NCBI GenBank assembly: GCA_028711675.1
Contig: JAQTRT010000012.1
Coordinates: 1-22,544, forward strand
Origin: a bacterium
GTDB lineage: Bacteria > Spirochaetota > JAHITG01
Length of the DNA: 22,544 nt
Direction: 5' to 3'
Numbering within the stretch: position 1 is the first letter of the stretch; the number at the start of each line of letters is the position of its first letter. Below, one piece after another: positions 1 to 7,648 of this stretch. A program made the position numbers and the translations under genes. The notes beneath the pieces were generated by a model, which saw nothing but the letters and a program-made list of their open reading frames with translations, searched no databases and had not been told where the DNA came from.

Positions 1-835
1 ATACGGCCACCCTTTCCAGACCGGCATAATCCGGGATGATCCTGACCAGCTCGAACCGGTTCGCGGTGATATGGGCCATGATCTTATCTTTTAAAAGAGA
101 GTTAAGCTCGAGGAAAAGACGGCCTCCGGGATTCAGATGGTCCTTTGCGCCCTGTATGATCTCCCGGTAAAAAAAAAGCCCGTCTTCACCCCCGTCCAGG
201 GCTTTAACAGGTTCGAAATCCCTTACTGTTTCTTCCAGTGCAGGGATGTCCTGCGAACGGATGTACGGCGGATTGGATATAATAAAATCGAACCTGTCCT
301 CTATCCCGGAATAAATGTCGCTCCGGACGAACCTGATCCCGTGATTCCCCAATATCCTGTCGGCATTCCCTTTAGCTGTTTCCAGGGCCTCCTCCGATAT
401 GTCAACAGCGGTCACGCTGGATCCGGGCGAGTATTTTGCGATCGTAACAGCCAGATTTCCGGAGCCTGTACCGATATCAAGGACCGACTTAGCCGCAAGG
501 TCATGTTTCAAGACCTCTTCCGCCAGATGCTCGGTCTCAGGCCTGGGGATGAGGACATTCTCATTGACCATGAACTTCAGGCCGAAAAAATCCCGGGATC
601 CCGTAATATACGCCATGGGCTCGTGCCGCACCCTGCGTTTGATCAATTCCTTTATCCGGCTCAGCGCCTCCGGGTCCAGGACCTTGTCGAACTGGACGTA
701 CAGTTTGATCCGTTCCATGTCCAGATGATAGGAAAGAAGGATCTCAGCGTCCAGCCGGGGGGATGGGATCTTGTGCTGCCGGAAATAATCCTCCATCCAT
801 TTAAGTAAAGAAAGGATCGTCCATTGATTATCCAT
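1..835 (-). CDS. prmC: Peptide chain release factor N5-glutamine methyltransferase, 3' end cut by window edge
   Basis: Transfers a methyl group from S-adenosylmethionine to the glutamine of the GGQ loop of release factors 1 and 2. The reading frame opens with ATG at 835 (MDNQWTILSL) and stays open to base 1. The SAM-binding loop DIGTGSG falls at about residues 120-126, and the family's signature NPPY, which holds the substrate glutamine, is at residues 188-191 (bases 263-274). The last visible residues (AGLERVAV) resemble the usual C-terminus, so only a few residues are probably missing. It lies 37 bases downstream of prfA, whose product is its substrate, a common pairing. No good Shine-Dalgarno sequence precedes the ATG; an AGAGG lies about 15 bases away, which is too far. 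The start is therefore less certain than the identity. Confidence 0.95.
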   Translation of the reverse strand, partial: MDNQWTILSLLKWMEDYFRQHKIPSPRLDAEILLSYHLDMERIKLYVQFDKVLDPEALSRIKELIKRRVRHEPMAYITGSRDFFGLKFMVNENVLIPRPETEHLAEEVLKHDLAAKSVLDIGTGSGNLAVTIAKYSPGSSVTAVDISEEALETAKGNADRILGNHGIRFVRSDIYSGIEDRFDFIISNPPYIRSQDIPALEETVRDFEPVKALDGGEDGLFFYREIIQGAKDHLNPGGRLFLELNSLLKDKIMAHITANRFELVRIIPDYAGLERVAV

Positions 836-872
836 AAAATAAAACAACAACCTCTATCGGACCTGATTCCGC

Positions 873-1937
873 TTACATGGACATGTTCTCCGCATAGAGC
901 TGGAAGGATGATATAATCTCATCCAGGTCGCCATCCATGATCTTATCCAGTTTATACAGGGAAAGCCCGATCCTGTGGTCCGTAACCCTGTTCTGCGGGT
1001 AATTATACGTGCGCGTTTTTTCGCTCCGCTCGCCGGTACCGATCTGGGATTTACGCTCCTGGGAGATCTTCAGGTTCTTTTCCTCTTCGGCTTTCTCATA
1101 CAGCTTGGCCCTGAGCACCTGCATGGCCTTGACCCTGTTCTGGAGCTGAGACCTCTGGTCCTGGCTGGTCACGACAACACCCGTCGGCAGATGGGTGATC
1201 CGGACAGCGGAATCGGTCTTATTCACGTATTGACCTCCTGCGCCTGAGGAACGATATACATCGATCCTCAGGTCCTTGGGATCGATATAGATATCCACTT
1301 CCTCGATCTCCGGCAGGACCGCCACAGTGACCGTGGAGGTATGGACGCGCCCCTGCGCTTCGGTTAAAGGGACCCTCTGGACCCTGTGGACACCGCTCTC
1401 GTACTTTAAAAAGGAATACACGTCCTTGCCTGAGATGGAAATAACCAGCTCTTTGAAACCTTTCATATCGCTGGCGTGGCTGTTCACGATCTCCACTTTC
1501 CATTTCCTCCCTTCACAGTAACGCTGGTACATGCGGAACAAATCGGCCACAAAAATGGAAGCTTCCTCTCCCCCGGCTCCGGCCCTTAATTCCATAAATA
1601 TATTTTTGCTGTCATTGGGATCTTTTTTAATAAGAAGCAACTTCAGTTCTGCTTCGATCTGTTTCCTTTTCTCCTCCAGTTCAACGAGTTCTGCCTTGAT
1701 CAGCTCCTGAAGTTCCAGGTCATTGGGATGGTCCCGGACCATGACCCTGGTCTCTTCCAGTTTATCCTCCATCTCTTTTAGTTCATGATACTTGTCCAGG
1801 ACATCTGTGATCTCGATCCTTTCCCGTGAAATTTCTGTATATCTTTTCTGGTCCCGCGTGATATCAGGCGTCATGAACAACGCGTCGATCTCTTCCCGTC
1901 TGGCCATTAATTCCTGTAATTTTTTCTCACTTAACAT
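873..1937 (-). CDS. prfA: Peptide chain release factor 1
   Basis: Recognises UAA and UAG stop codons and triggers peptidyl-tRNA hydrolysis on the ribosome. With ATG at 1937 the protein is 354 residues and begins MLSEKKLQEL, the normal RF1 N-terminus. The codon-recognition tripeptide has the RF1 form PxT (PLT, residues 190-192), not the RF2 SPF. The catalytic GGQ is at residues 234-236, within SGAGGQYVN. The N-terminal third is a helical coiled-coil domain. A longer frame starts at a TTG at 1973, but that TTG is part of a TTGACA -35 box and the extra residues do not fit the family, so I reject it. There is no Shine-Dalgarno sequence, and the -10 box ends only 8 bases before ATG. The mRNA may be leaderless. 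Confidence 0.96.
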   Translation of the reverse strand: MLSEKKLQELMARREEIDALFMTPDITRDQKRYTEISRERIEITDVLDKYHELKEMEDKLEETRVMVRDHPNDLELQELIKAELVELEEKRKQIEAELKLLLIKKDPNDSKNIFMELRAGAGGEEASIFVADLFRMYQRYCEGRKWKVEIVNSHASDMKGFKELVISISGKDVYSFLKYESGVHRVQRVPLTEAQGRVHTSTVTVAVLPEIEEVDIYIDPKDLRIDVYRSSGAGGQYVNKTDSAVRITHLPTGVVVTSQDQRSQLQNRVKAMQVLRAKLYEKAEEEKNLKISQERKSQIGTGERSEKTRTYNYPQNRVTDHRIGLSLYKLDKIMDGDLDEIISSFQLYAENMSM

Positions 1938-1945
1938 AGGAATAA

Positions 1946-1973
1946 ATAATACACAAATGATTTTTACTGTCAA
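1946..1973 (-). promoter_or_regulatory. Sigma70-type promoter of prfA
   Basis: Read on the minus strand: TTGACA (1973-1968), a 16-base spacer, then TATTAT (1951-1946). The -35 is a perfect match and the -10 matches at five of six positions. The expected transcription start is about 1939, one to three bases before the prfA ATG at 1937. This gives prfA-prmC its own promoter downstream of lpxA, which ends 76 bases upstream of prfA. Confidence 0.7.
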
Positions 1974-2013
1974 TCAATTTCAGGGAGGGATTCATGAAGG
2001 GATAAGGGAGGGT

Positions 2014-2829
2014 TCATTCCGGGGATTCCGTTTCATGTTTATGGTGACTGCAGATCCCGCGTTTGGCGGACTTGATGAACCGGATCAGTTCGCTCACATT
2101 CGGATTATCCTTTAAGTCCTGTTCCGCCAGAATGGCTTCTACGGCCTGTGTCGTATTGAGACCGCTATGGTAAAGAAGTTTATAGGCCTTTTTGATGATC
2201 TCCCTGTCCGGGGCTGAAATACCGGCCCGCCGCAATCCCACAACATTCAAGCCTCTCACAACAGCCGTTTCCGGACCTGAGACCAGCATGAAAGGCGGGA
2301 CATCCTTTCCTATTTTGGATAACGGTGCCACCATGACATATTTCCCCACTTTACAGAACTGATGGACAGCTACAGCATAGGACAGGAAAGCCTTTTCATC
2401 CACTTCCACGTATCCGCCCAGGGCCACAAGGTTCACCATGATAATATTATCTTTCACAACGCAGTTATGCGCCACATGGGAGTACGCCATGAACAGGTTA
2501 TTATTACCGACGAAAGTGCTGGTCTCCGCTTTGGTACCTCTGTGGATGGTCACTCCTTCACGGAGAACATTGTTCTCCCCGATCTTCACGTAGCTGCGTT
2601 CGTTCTTATAGCTTACATCCTGGGGTTCACCGCCAATAACGACACCGGCATGGATTTTATTATTCTCCCCGATATCGGTCCAGCCCGTGATATAAACATT
2701 CGGCCCGATCACGGTATTGTCACCGATCTTCACGTTCTCATCGATCACCGTGTAAGGCATAATCGTCACATTCTTGCCGATCACGGCGTTCTTGTGAACA
2801 GATACCTTCGAACTTATTTCAATGGGCAT
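2014..2829 (-). CDS. lpxA: UDP-N-acetylglucosamine O-acyltransferase (first step of lipid A)
   Basis: Moves a 3-hydroxyacyl chain from acyl carrier protein to the 3-OH of UDP-GlcNAc in the cytoplasm. The 271 residues match the family length. The first part is a left-handed beta-helix built of hexapeptide repeats (for example VIGKNV, KIGDNT), followed by a helical C-terminus (KKAYKLLY...). The catalytic histidine is H121 in SHVAHNC, and the conserved VHQF histidine is H156. The position equivalent to E. coli G173, which sets acyl-chain length, is P169 here. The gene starts 2 bases after the fabZ stop, with AGGGG as its ribosome site inside the fabZ tail, so the two are translationally tied. 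Neither lpxI nor lpxB follows in this window. Confidence 0.95.
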   Translation of the reverse strand: MPIEISSKVSVHKNAVIGKNVTIMPYTVIDENVKIGDNTVIGPNVYITGWTDIGENNKIHAGVVIGGEPQDVSYKNERSYVKIGENNVLREGVTIHRGTKAETSTFVGNNNLFMAYSHVAHNCVVKDNIIMVNLVALGGYVEVDEKAFLSYAVAVHQFCKVGKYVMVAPLSKIGKDVPPFMLVSGPETAVVRGLNVVGLRRAGISAPDREIIKKAYKLLYHSGLNTTQAVEAILAEQDLKDNPNVSELIRFIKSAKRGICSHHKHETESPE

Positions 2830-2831
2830 GG

Positions 2832-3284
2832 TTATTCCCCTGCTCCCTTTGCATCAACCAGCATGGCGGTCAGGACCCCTTCTGCCACAAGGGTATCGCC
2901 CACATAGGCTTTTCCTTCGAACTGGGCCACTTTTGTGCCCGGCCTGATGAGTTTCACGTCATACCTGAGCTGGTCACCCGGAACCACGGGATTCCTGAAC
3001 TTGACCTTATCGATGGTCATGAAATATATAATCTTGTTCTCCGTATTCTTATGGATGGTATGCAGGACGTACAAGCCGCCGGCCTGGGCCATCCCTTCGA
3101 TGATCAGAACACCGGGCATCACAGGATCACCGGGAAAATGCCCGGTAAAGAACGGTTCATCGATCGAGACGTTCTTGATGGCCACGATCCTCATCTCATC
3201 CTCATGTATCTCCACGACCCTGTCCACCATCAGGAACGGATAACGGTGGGGCAGATATTTCATTATTTTCTTGATATCGAGCAT
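2832..3284 (-). CDS. fabZ: (3R)-hydroxyacyl-ACP dehydratase
   Basis: Dehydrates 3-hydroxyacyl-ACP in fatty acid elongation and so competes with LpxA and LpxD for the same hydroxyacyl-ACP. The 150 residues form a single hot-dog fold. The active-site helix is visible: H49 in FTGHFPGDPV and E63 in LIIEGMAQAGG. The start has an excellent AGGAGG (3300-3295) that overlaps the TAG stop of lpxD (3301-3299), so translation is probably coupled. Its place between lpxD and lpxA is the standard one. It is a stand-alone FabZ, not an LpxC-FabZ fusion. Confidence 0.96.
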   Translation of the reverse strand: MLDIKKIMKYLPHRYPFLMVDRVVEIHEDEMRIVAIKNVSIDEPFFTGHFPGDPVMPGVLIIEGMAQAGGLYVLHTIHKNTENKIIYFMTIDKVKFRNPVVPGDQLRYDVKLIRPGTKVAQFEGKAYVGDTLVAEGVLTAMLVDAKGAGE

Positions 3285-3298
3285 GGAAGTTAGACCTC

Positions 3299-4345
3299 CT
3301 ATTTTAATTTTTCCTCCACGATCTTTTTTAATTCATTGAATTCTTTATAAAATTCCGGCAGCTTGGAGACAATGGCCTCTATGCGCTTGGCCTGCATCAG
3401 AGGCTTGGCCGGATAGCCGAAAATAAACTTTTCATCCGACCGTACGGTGCGGCTGGGTACACCGGTCTGGGCACCCACGATGACATTATCCTCGATCACG
3501 GCATGGTCGGCCACACCCACCTGGCCCAGGAGGATACAGTTCTTTCCTATCCTGGAGCTGCCCGAGATCCCTGTCTGGGCCGCGACAATGGAATTTTCAC
3601 CGATCTCCACGTTATGGGCTATCTGGACAAGGTTATCGATCTTGACCCCTTTCCGTATAACGGTAGATCTGATGGTGGCTTTATCCAGAGTCGAATTGGC
3701 GCCTATCTCGACATCATCCTCAATGACGACATTCCCGATATGAGGGATCCTGATGTTCTTCCCGTCCTTCTGCATATACCCGAATCCGTCGCTCCCGATC
3801 ACAACCCCGCTATGCACGATCACGTTATCGCCCAGGCAGCAGCCGTCGTAAACCGTGACCCCCGGCATAATAATGCATTTCTTCCCGATCCTGACCCTGC
3901 GGCCGATATAGACGAACGGATAGAGGACCGTACCGTCACCGATGGCCGCATCCTCCCGGAGACAAACGTTCGGGCTGATCTTTACATCCCTGCCCAGTTT
4001 CACGCTTTTATCAATGATGTTCCGCTCCAGGACACCGGGTGCCGGGCTATCCTTATCTTCAAAAACCGTAAGGATTCTTATAATAGATTCCTGCAGTTTT
4101 TCCGAGACCAGAGGGATTTTATCGTCCGGCAGTTCCCGGGAAAATTCCGGTGAGGTCAGGACAGCGCATGCTTTGGAATGAAGGACTGCTTCCTTATGTT
4201 TTTTATCGGCCAGGTAGATAATATCCTTTTCACCGGCAGTCTGCGGTTCCGCGATATCATGGACCGTGTACTCGGTCTCTTTTAAAAGTACAGCTCCGAT
4301 CGATCCGGCCAGGTCTTTTAATTTGATTTCTTTTATTAAATGCAT
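3299..4345 (-). CDS. lpxD: UDP-3-O-acylglucosamine N-acyltransferase (third step of lipid A)
   Basis: Adds the N-linked hydroxyacyl chain to UDP-3-O-acyl-glucosamine. The 348 residues show the LpxD layout: an N-terminal uridine-binding domain (about 1-105), a hexapeptide left-handed beta-helix (about 110-310) and a C-terminal helix (about 318-348, rich in K and E). GSDGFGY is at 184-190 and the catalytic histidine is H244 in QIAHNV. The ATG at 4345 gives a family-like start, but there is no Shine-Dalgarno sequence. The 112 bases upstream, between skp and lpxD, hold a long imperfect palindrome of AAAGG words. Its CCTTT-rich arm sits just before the start codon in the transcript, so structure could influence lpxD translation (inference). 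Confidence 0.95.
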   Translation of the reverse strand: MHLIKEIKLKDLAGSIGAVLLKETEYTVHDIAEPQTAGEKDIIYLADKKHKEAVLHSKACAVLTSPEFSRELPDDKIPLVSEKLQESIIRILTVFEDKDSPAPGVLERNIIDKSVKLGRDVKISPNVCLREDAAIGDGTVLYPFVYIGRRVRIGKKCIIMPGVTVYDGCCLGDNVIVHSGVVIGSDGFGYMQKDGKNIRIPHIGNVVIEDDVEIGANSTLDKATIRSTVIRKGVKIDNLVQIAHNVEIGENSIVAAQTGISGSSRIGKNCILLGQVGVADHAVIEDNVIVGAQTGVPSRTVRSDEKFIFGYPAKPLMQAKRIEAIVSKLPEFYKEFNELKKIVEEKLK

Positions 4346-4350
4346 ACCGT

Positions 4351-4457
4351 TAAAAAGGCAATAAAGGCTGTAAAGGTTTAAAAAGGCTTTAAAGGTTAAA
4401 GAAAAAATCTTCTCCCTAACCTTTACTGCCTTTAAAACCTTTAAGGCCTTTACAACC
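4351..4457. repeat. Long inverted repeat made of 9-base AAAGG words
   Basis: The left arm (about 4353-4400) has AAGG cores at 4355, 4364, 4373, 4383 and 4392, a period of 9-10 bases with consensus AAAGGYNNT. The right arm (about 4415-4457) is the same kind of array in reverse complement (CCTTT words), also with 9-base period. The arms match imperfectly over more than 40 bases around a loop of about 15 bases. The element fills the skp-lpxD gap, so the operon transcript would carry it as a long hairpin. A relative lies at 19208-19320. It has no T-run, so it does not look like a terminator. Confidence 0.8.
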
Positions 4458-4991
4458 TTACTTTTTGTATTTGACGCTCAGTTCGGTGAGCACATCCTCC
4501 GTGATATCAAATTCCTTGTCGATATAAAGGATGTATGTTGATTTATCAAGTATGATATCATACCCGTATTTAATACTGACAGCCCGGATCACGTCTTTGA
4601 TATCGTTCACCAGGGGCTCCAGGAGCTTGTTCTCCTCCTCCATCAGCTTGTTGTTGGAATCCTCGATGAACATTTTCAGGTCCAGCATCTTTGTCTTGAT
4701 ATCGAGTTCGATCTTCTCTTTTTCCCCGCTGCTGAGGCTTGATTTTTTTCCCTCCAGGTCCTCCTTCAGCTTCTTGATCTCATCTTCCTTTGTCCCTTTC
4801 TGTTTCTCGAACTCCTCCCGTTTTTTGTCCAGCTGGGCTTCCGCGATCTTCCGTCCCTCGGATTTCTCAAAGACCTTCTGGAGATCCACAGCTCCGATCT
4901 TCACCAGTTTTTCCGCTTTCTTGGCGGAAAGGGGCGTAAACGAAAAGGCCAGGACTGTAAGAAGGACCGCTATGATCTTTACGATTTTCAT
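4458..4991 (-). CDS. skp: Skp/OmpH-family periplasmic chaperone
   Basis: Holds unfolded outer-membrane proteins in the periplasm before BamA inserts them. The 177-residue protein opens with a signal peptide (MKIVKIIAVLLTVLAFSF..., likely cut after PLSA near residue 23). It then has the family's short beta strand (KIGAVDLQKVF) and a long Lys/Glu-rich coiled coil (about 45-125), the tentacles of the trimer. The C-terminal strand region (YGYDIILDKSTYILYID) is typical. GGAGG lies 7 bases before the ATG. The gene starts 30 bases after bamA, which is the usual neighbour. Confidence 0.93.
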   Translation of the reverse strand: MKIVKIIAVLLTVLAFSFTPLSAKKAEKLVKIGAVDLQKVFEKSEGRKIAEAQLDKKREEFEKQKGTKEDEIKKLKEDLEGKKSSLSSGEKEKIELDIKTKMLDLKMFIEDSNNKLMEEENKLLEPLVNDIKDVIRAVSIKYGYDIILDKSTYILYIDKEFDITEDVLTELSVKYKK

Positions 4992-5021
4992 ATGAATACC
5001 TCCGTATTACAATCAGGATAT

Positions 5022-7406
5022 TTAAAACAATCCGCCGACGCTGAAATCGAACTCCCAGTCGCCGATGGTTTTATTATGCAGGTACCATTCCTCTCTCTCC
5101 CTGTCGTAGAAGAATTTTTTGGACAGATAGAGCCGGATAGGCAGCATGGGGATCTGTATCCGGAATCCCCACCCTGTCGAGAAAAAGTATTCCTTATAGT
5201 TAAAATTAGCCTGATATCCTTTTTCCCAGACATTCCCGCCGTCCACGAAAAGGACGCCCCAGATGATCTGCTCGGCAATGGGGAACCTGTATTCCAGGTT
5301 CGCGAAGATACGGGAAAGGCCGCCTTTCTCCCATTGCGAATTCCAGTCATTGTTGTAATACTGGTAACCGCGGACCGTCTCCACTCCTCCCACGTACAGG
5401 AGGTCGTCCGCATTGATGCTGATACGTTCATTATCAAAAGACCTGGTGATGAGGCCGTAGTTCAGATGCAAGACCATGACGAACTTCCAGAATAAAGGAT
5501 AATACTGGCTTACATCAGTAATATATTTTAAATATTTATCGTCGCCGCCGAGGAATCCGCCTACGATATCCCAGCTTTGATTAAAATGGAATCCCCGGGT
5601 GGGATTAAGGTTATTATCCCGGCTGTCGTAGTCAAACTTCAGGGTTACGCTGCTCTTCACAAAATCCCCGCCGTGTATCTTTTCCTGAAGCCCGGAATCA
5701 TAAGGCGTGCCTGAAAAACTATAGTACTTGTAAAGTTCAATGCCGTAATAAGCGGAAAGGGTCATATATTCCGAGATCATTCGGGAAAGGCCGGTGGTAA
5801 TGCCCCATTCCTGCTTGTTATATTTGACCGAATCGAGATTCGTGTTGGCATTGGCGGTCTCGATCTTGCTCTTATTAAGGTAAAACAGGGAGAAGGAGTA
5901 GGTATAGGGGGAATCGAAGATATGCGGATAAGAGAGCCCGACCTCGTAATTCTGTTTTTTCTGCTGGTACTCGATCCTTTCATGGATCCTGATGGCGCGG
6001 CCCAGGAGGTTGTTCTCGGATATTTCTTCATAGCCTCCGAATCCGTCCACAGTCCCGTAAACAAGGCCCAGGGTGATGAGACCCGTCATCTGTTCTTCCA
6101 CTTCGATGATAAGGTTCATCAGGCCTTCTGCCGAGCCGGTCTTCACGTCCAGGTTCACGTTCTTGAAGAACCCGAGATTATAGATCCTCTCCTGGCTCCG
6201 CCTGATCTTGGCTGTATTGAAGATCTCGCCTTCCTTGATGATAAGCTCCCTTAAAATGACATAATCCTTGGTCTTGGTATTCCCGCGAAGGATGATATTC
6301 TCGATATGGGCGATCTCTCCTTCCTGTATCCGGATATCATAGCTTATGATCCTTTTCTCGTCATCTGTTTTTGGCTGGGGCGTGATCCGGGCAAAGATGT
6401 ATCCTTTTTCGCTGTACTTCTGCTGGAGCCTCTGCATATCCATCTCAAAGGTCTCCTGGTTGAAGATCTTTCCGGGTTCCTGCTCCAAAAGTTCGGCGAT
6501 ATCCTTCTCCGTAAAAAGAGTGAAGCCGGCAACCGTATATTTACCGAACTTATACTGTTCCCCTTCGGTCAGCCTGATGGTGATATCCAGTTTTTTCTCC
6601 TTATCGTGCTTCTCACCCTCGATCCTGTAGATCAGGCTGTCTTCAAGGATACGGGCATTGATATACCCGTTCTTTTTATAGAAATTAACAATATTCTCCT
6701 TATCCTTCTCATATTCTGTTTTCTTGAAAATACCCGAATGAAGCCAGTCATCGATATGGGTATCCATGACCCCGATGATCTTGTCCTCCTTGTACTTCTT
6801 CACGCCTTTGATCTTGATGCTCCGGACCCTTACCTCGTCGCCTTCCTTTATCTTGATGATCAGTTTGCAGCTTTTTTTCTTCTGGTCGATGATCTTGAAA
6901 GTGTTGATGGATGTCTCCTCATACCCTTCCTCAACATACTTGTTCATGATGATCGAAACGGCCTCGTTGATCCTGGCCTCATTAAGGACCTGGTCAACGG
7001 CCAGGACCTCCTTGATGGCTTCGCTCAGGTCGGTCTCCCCTATCTCATCGTTCCCCTTGAAAGTGATCTCCTTGATCACGGCCCTTTCATCCACGATGAA
7101 AGTGATCACCACTCCCTTTTCCTTCCGGACGATATCCACTTTTACATCGTCGAACTTTCCGGACTTATAGATGTTCCTGATGGATTCCTCTATTTCCCTG
7201 GAATTCACAAGGTCGCCTTCCTTGAACGTCAGGCTGTCAGAAACAATGGAGTCATCGGAATTCACAAGCCCTTTGATATTTATATTCTTGATCTTCTCCC
7301 CGTCATAGGGGAAACCCGCTGATTCACGGATATGATAAAAGATCAATCCCATAAGCAGGACCACAGTAAGGATCCCGCATCCGGTCCATTTCCAAGATAT
7401 CTTCAC
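5022..7406 (-). CDS. bamA: Outer membrane protein assembly factor, Omp85 family
   Basis: Central insertase for outer-membrane beta-barrel proteins. The 794 residues hold a hydrophobic export segment (about 8-24), five POTRA domains (roughly 38-112, 113-190, 191-281, 282-360 and 361-437) and a C-terminal barrel (about 440-794). The barrel has the lid-loop motif VRGYQ at 678-682 and ends in phenylalanine (FSVGGLF), the usual beta-signal. The start is GTG at 7406, supported by GGAAGGAG six bases upstream. It heads the envelope operon bamA-skp-lpxD-fabZ-lpxA, and a promoter lies about 75 bases upstream of the start. The signal peptide cleavage site is not obvious (possibly after RESA), which is mildly unusual. 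Confidence 0.96.
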   Translation of the reverse strand: MKISWKWTGCGILTVVLLMGLIFYHIRESAGFPYDGEKIKNINIKGLVNSDDSIVSDSLTFKEGDLVNSREIEESIRNIYKSGKFDDVKVDIVRKEKGVVITFIVDERAVIKEITFKGNDEIGETDLSEAIKEVLAVDQVLNEARINEAVSIIMNKYVEEGYEETSINTFKIIDQKKKSCKLIIKIKEGDEVRVRSIKIKGVKKYKEDKIIGVMDTHIDDWLHSGIFKKTEYEKDKENIVNFYKKNGYINARILEDSLIYRIEGEKHDKEKKLDITIRLTEGEQYKFGKYTVAGFTLFTEKDIAELLEQEPGKIFNQETFEMDMQRLQQKYSEKGYIFARITPQPKTDDEKRIISYDIRIQEGEIAHIENIILRGNTKTKDYVILRELIIKEGEIFNTAKIRRSQERIYNLGFFKNVNLDVKTGSAEGLMNLIIEVEEQMTGLITLGLVYGTVDGFGGYEEISENNLLGRAIRIHERIEYQQKKQNYEVGLSYPHIFDSPYTYSFSLFYLNKSKIETANANTNLDSVKYNKQEWGITTGLSRMISEYMTLSAYYGIELYKYYSFSGTPYDSGLQEKIHGGDFVKSSVTLKFDYDSRDNNLNPTRGFHFNQSWDIVGGFLGGDDKYLKYITDVSQYYPLFWKFVMVLHLNYGLITRSFDNERISINADDLLYVGGVETVRGYQYYNNDWNSQWEKGGLSRIFANLEYRFPIAEQIIWGVLFVDGGNVWEKGYQANFNYKEYFFSTGWGFRIQIPMLPIRLYLSKKFFYDREREEWYLHNKTIGDWEFDFSVGGLF

Positions 7407-7487
7407 TTTATGCTCCTTCCGGGTATAATCTTATTAGACGGTCTTACCATCAATTTGGTTAAACCTTGTTCGTCCAGTAAAGTGTAT

Positions 7488-7515
7488 AATATAAAACAAA
7501 TAAATCTAATGGCAA
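7488..7515 (-). promoter_or_regulatory. Sigma70-type promoter of the bamA operon
   Basis: Read on the minus strand: TTGCCA (7515-7510), a 16-base spacer, TATATT (7493-7488). Both boxes match the consensus at five of six positions. The predicted start is near 7481, giving a leader of about 75 bases before the GTG at 7406 with AAGGAG in place. The rest of the gap (7516-7648) between the ATPase gene and this promoter shows no gene and no clear terminator. Confidence 0.6.
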
Positions 7516-7648
7516 GTAAAAATTACGGAAAACCGGATAAGAACAGGAAAAAGCGGGATTATTGGATCGTACAACCGGTAAAGATGTTCCATTGATAAGG
7601 ATGCAAGAACAGGGGTCAGCGGACATCCGAGGGTCTTTCCGGAGGTTA

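Noticed and set aside
137..808. Long plus-strand frame opposite prmC
   Set aside because: It is a shadow of prmC, whose minus-strand translation has the SAM loop and NPPY motif.
1938..1973. TTG at 1973 as the prfA start (12 extra residues)
   Set aside because: It is the TTG of a TTGACA -35 box, has no ribosome site, and the added residues do not fit the RF1 N-terminus; ATG at 1937 does.
4351..4457. The AAAGG palindrome as a CRISPR array or terminator
   Set aside because: There are no regular spacers, the units are 9 bases long, and no T-run follows on either strand.
6306..7322. 338-codon plus-strand frame opposite bamA
   Set aside because: A shadow frame; the minus strand encodes clear POTRA domains. 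Its length comes from codon bias.
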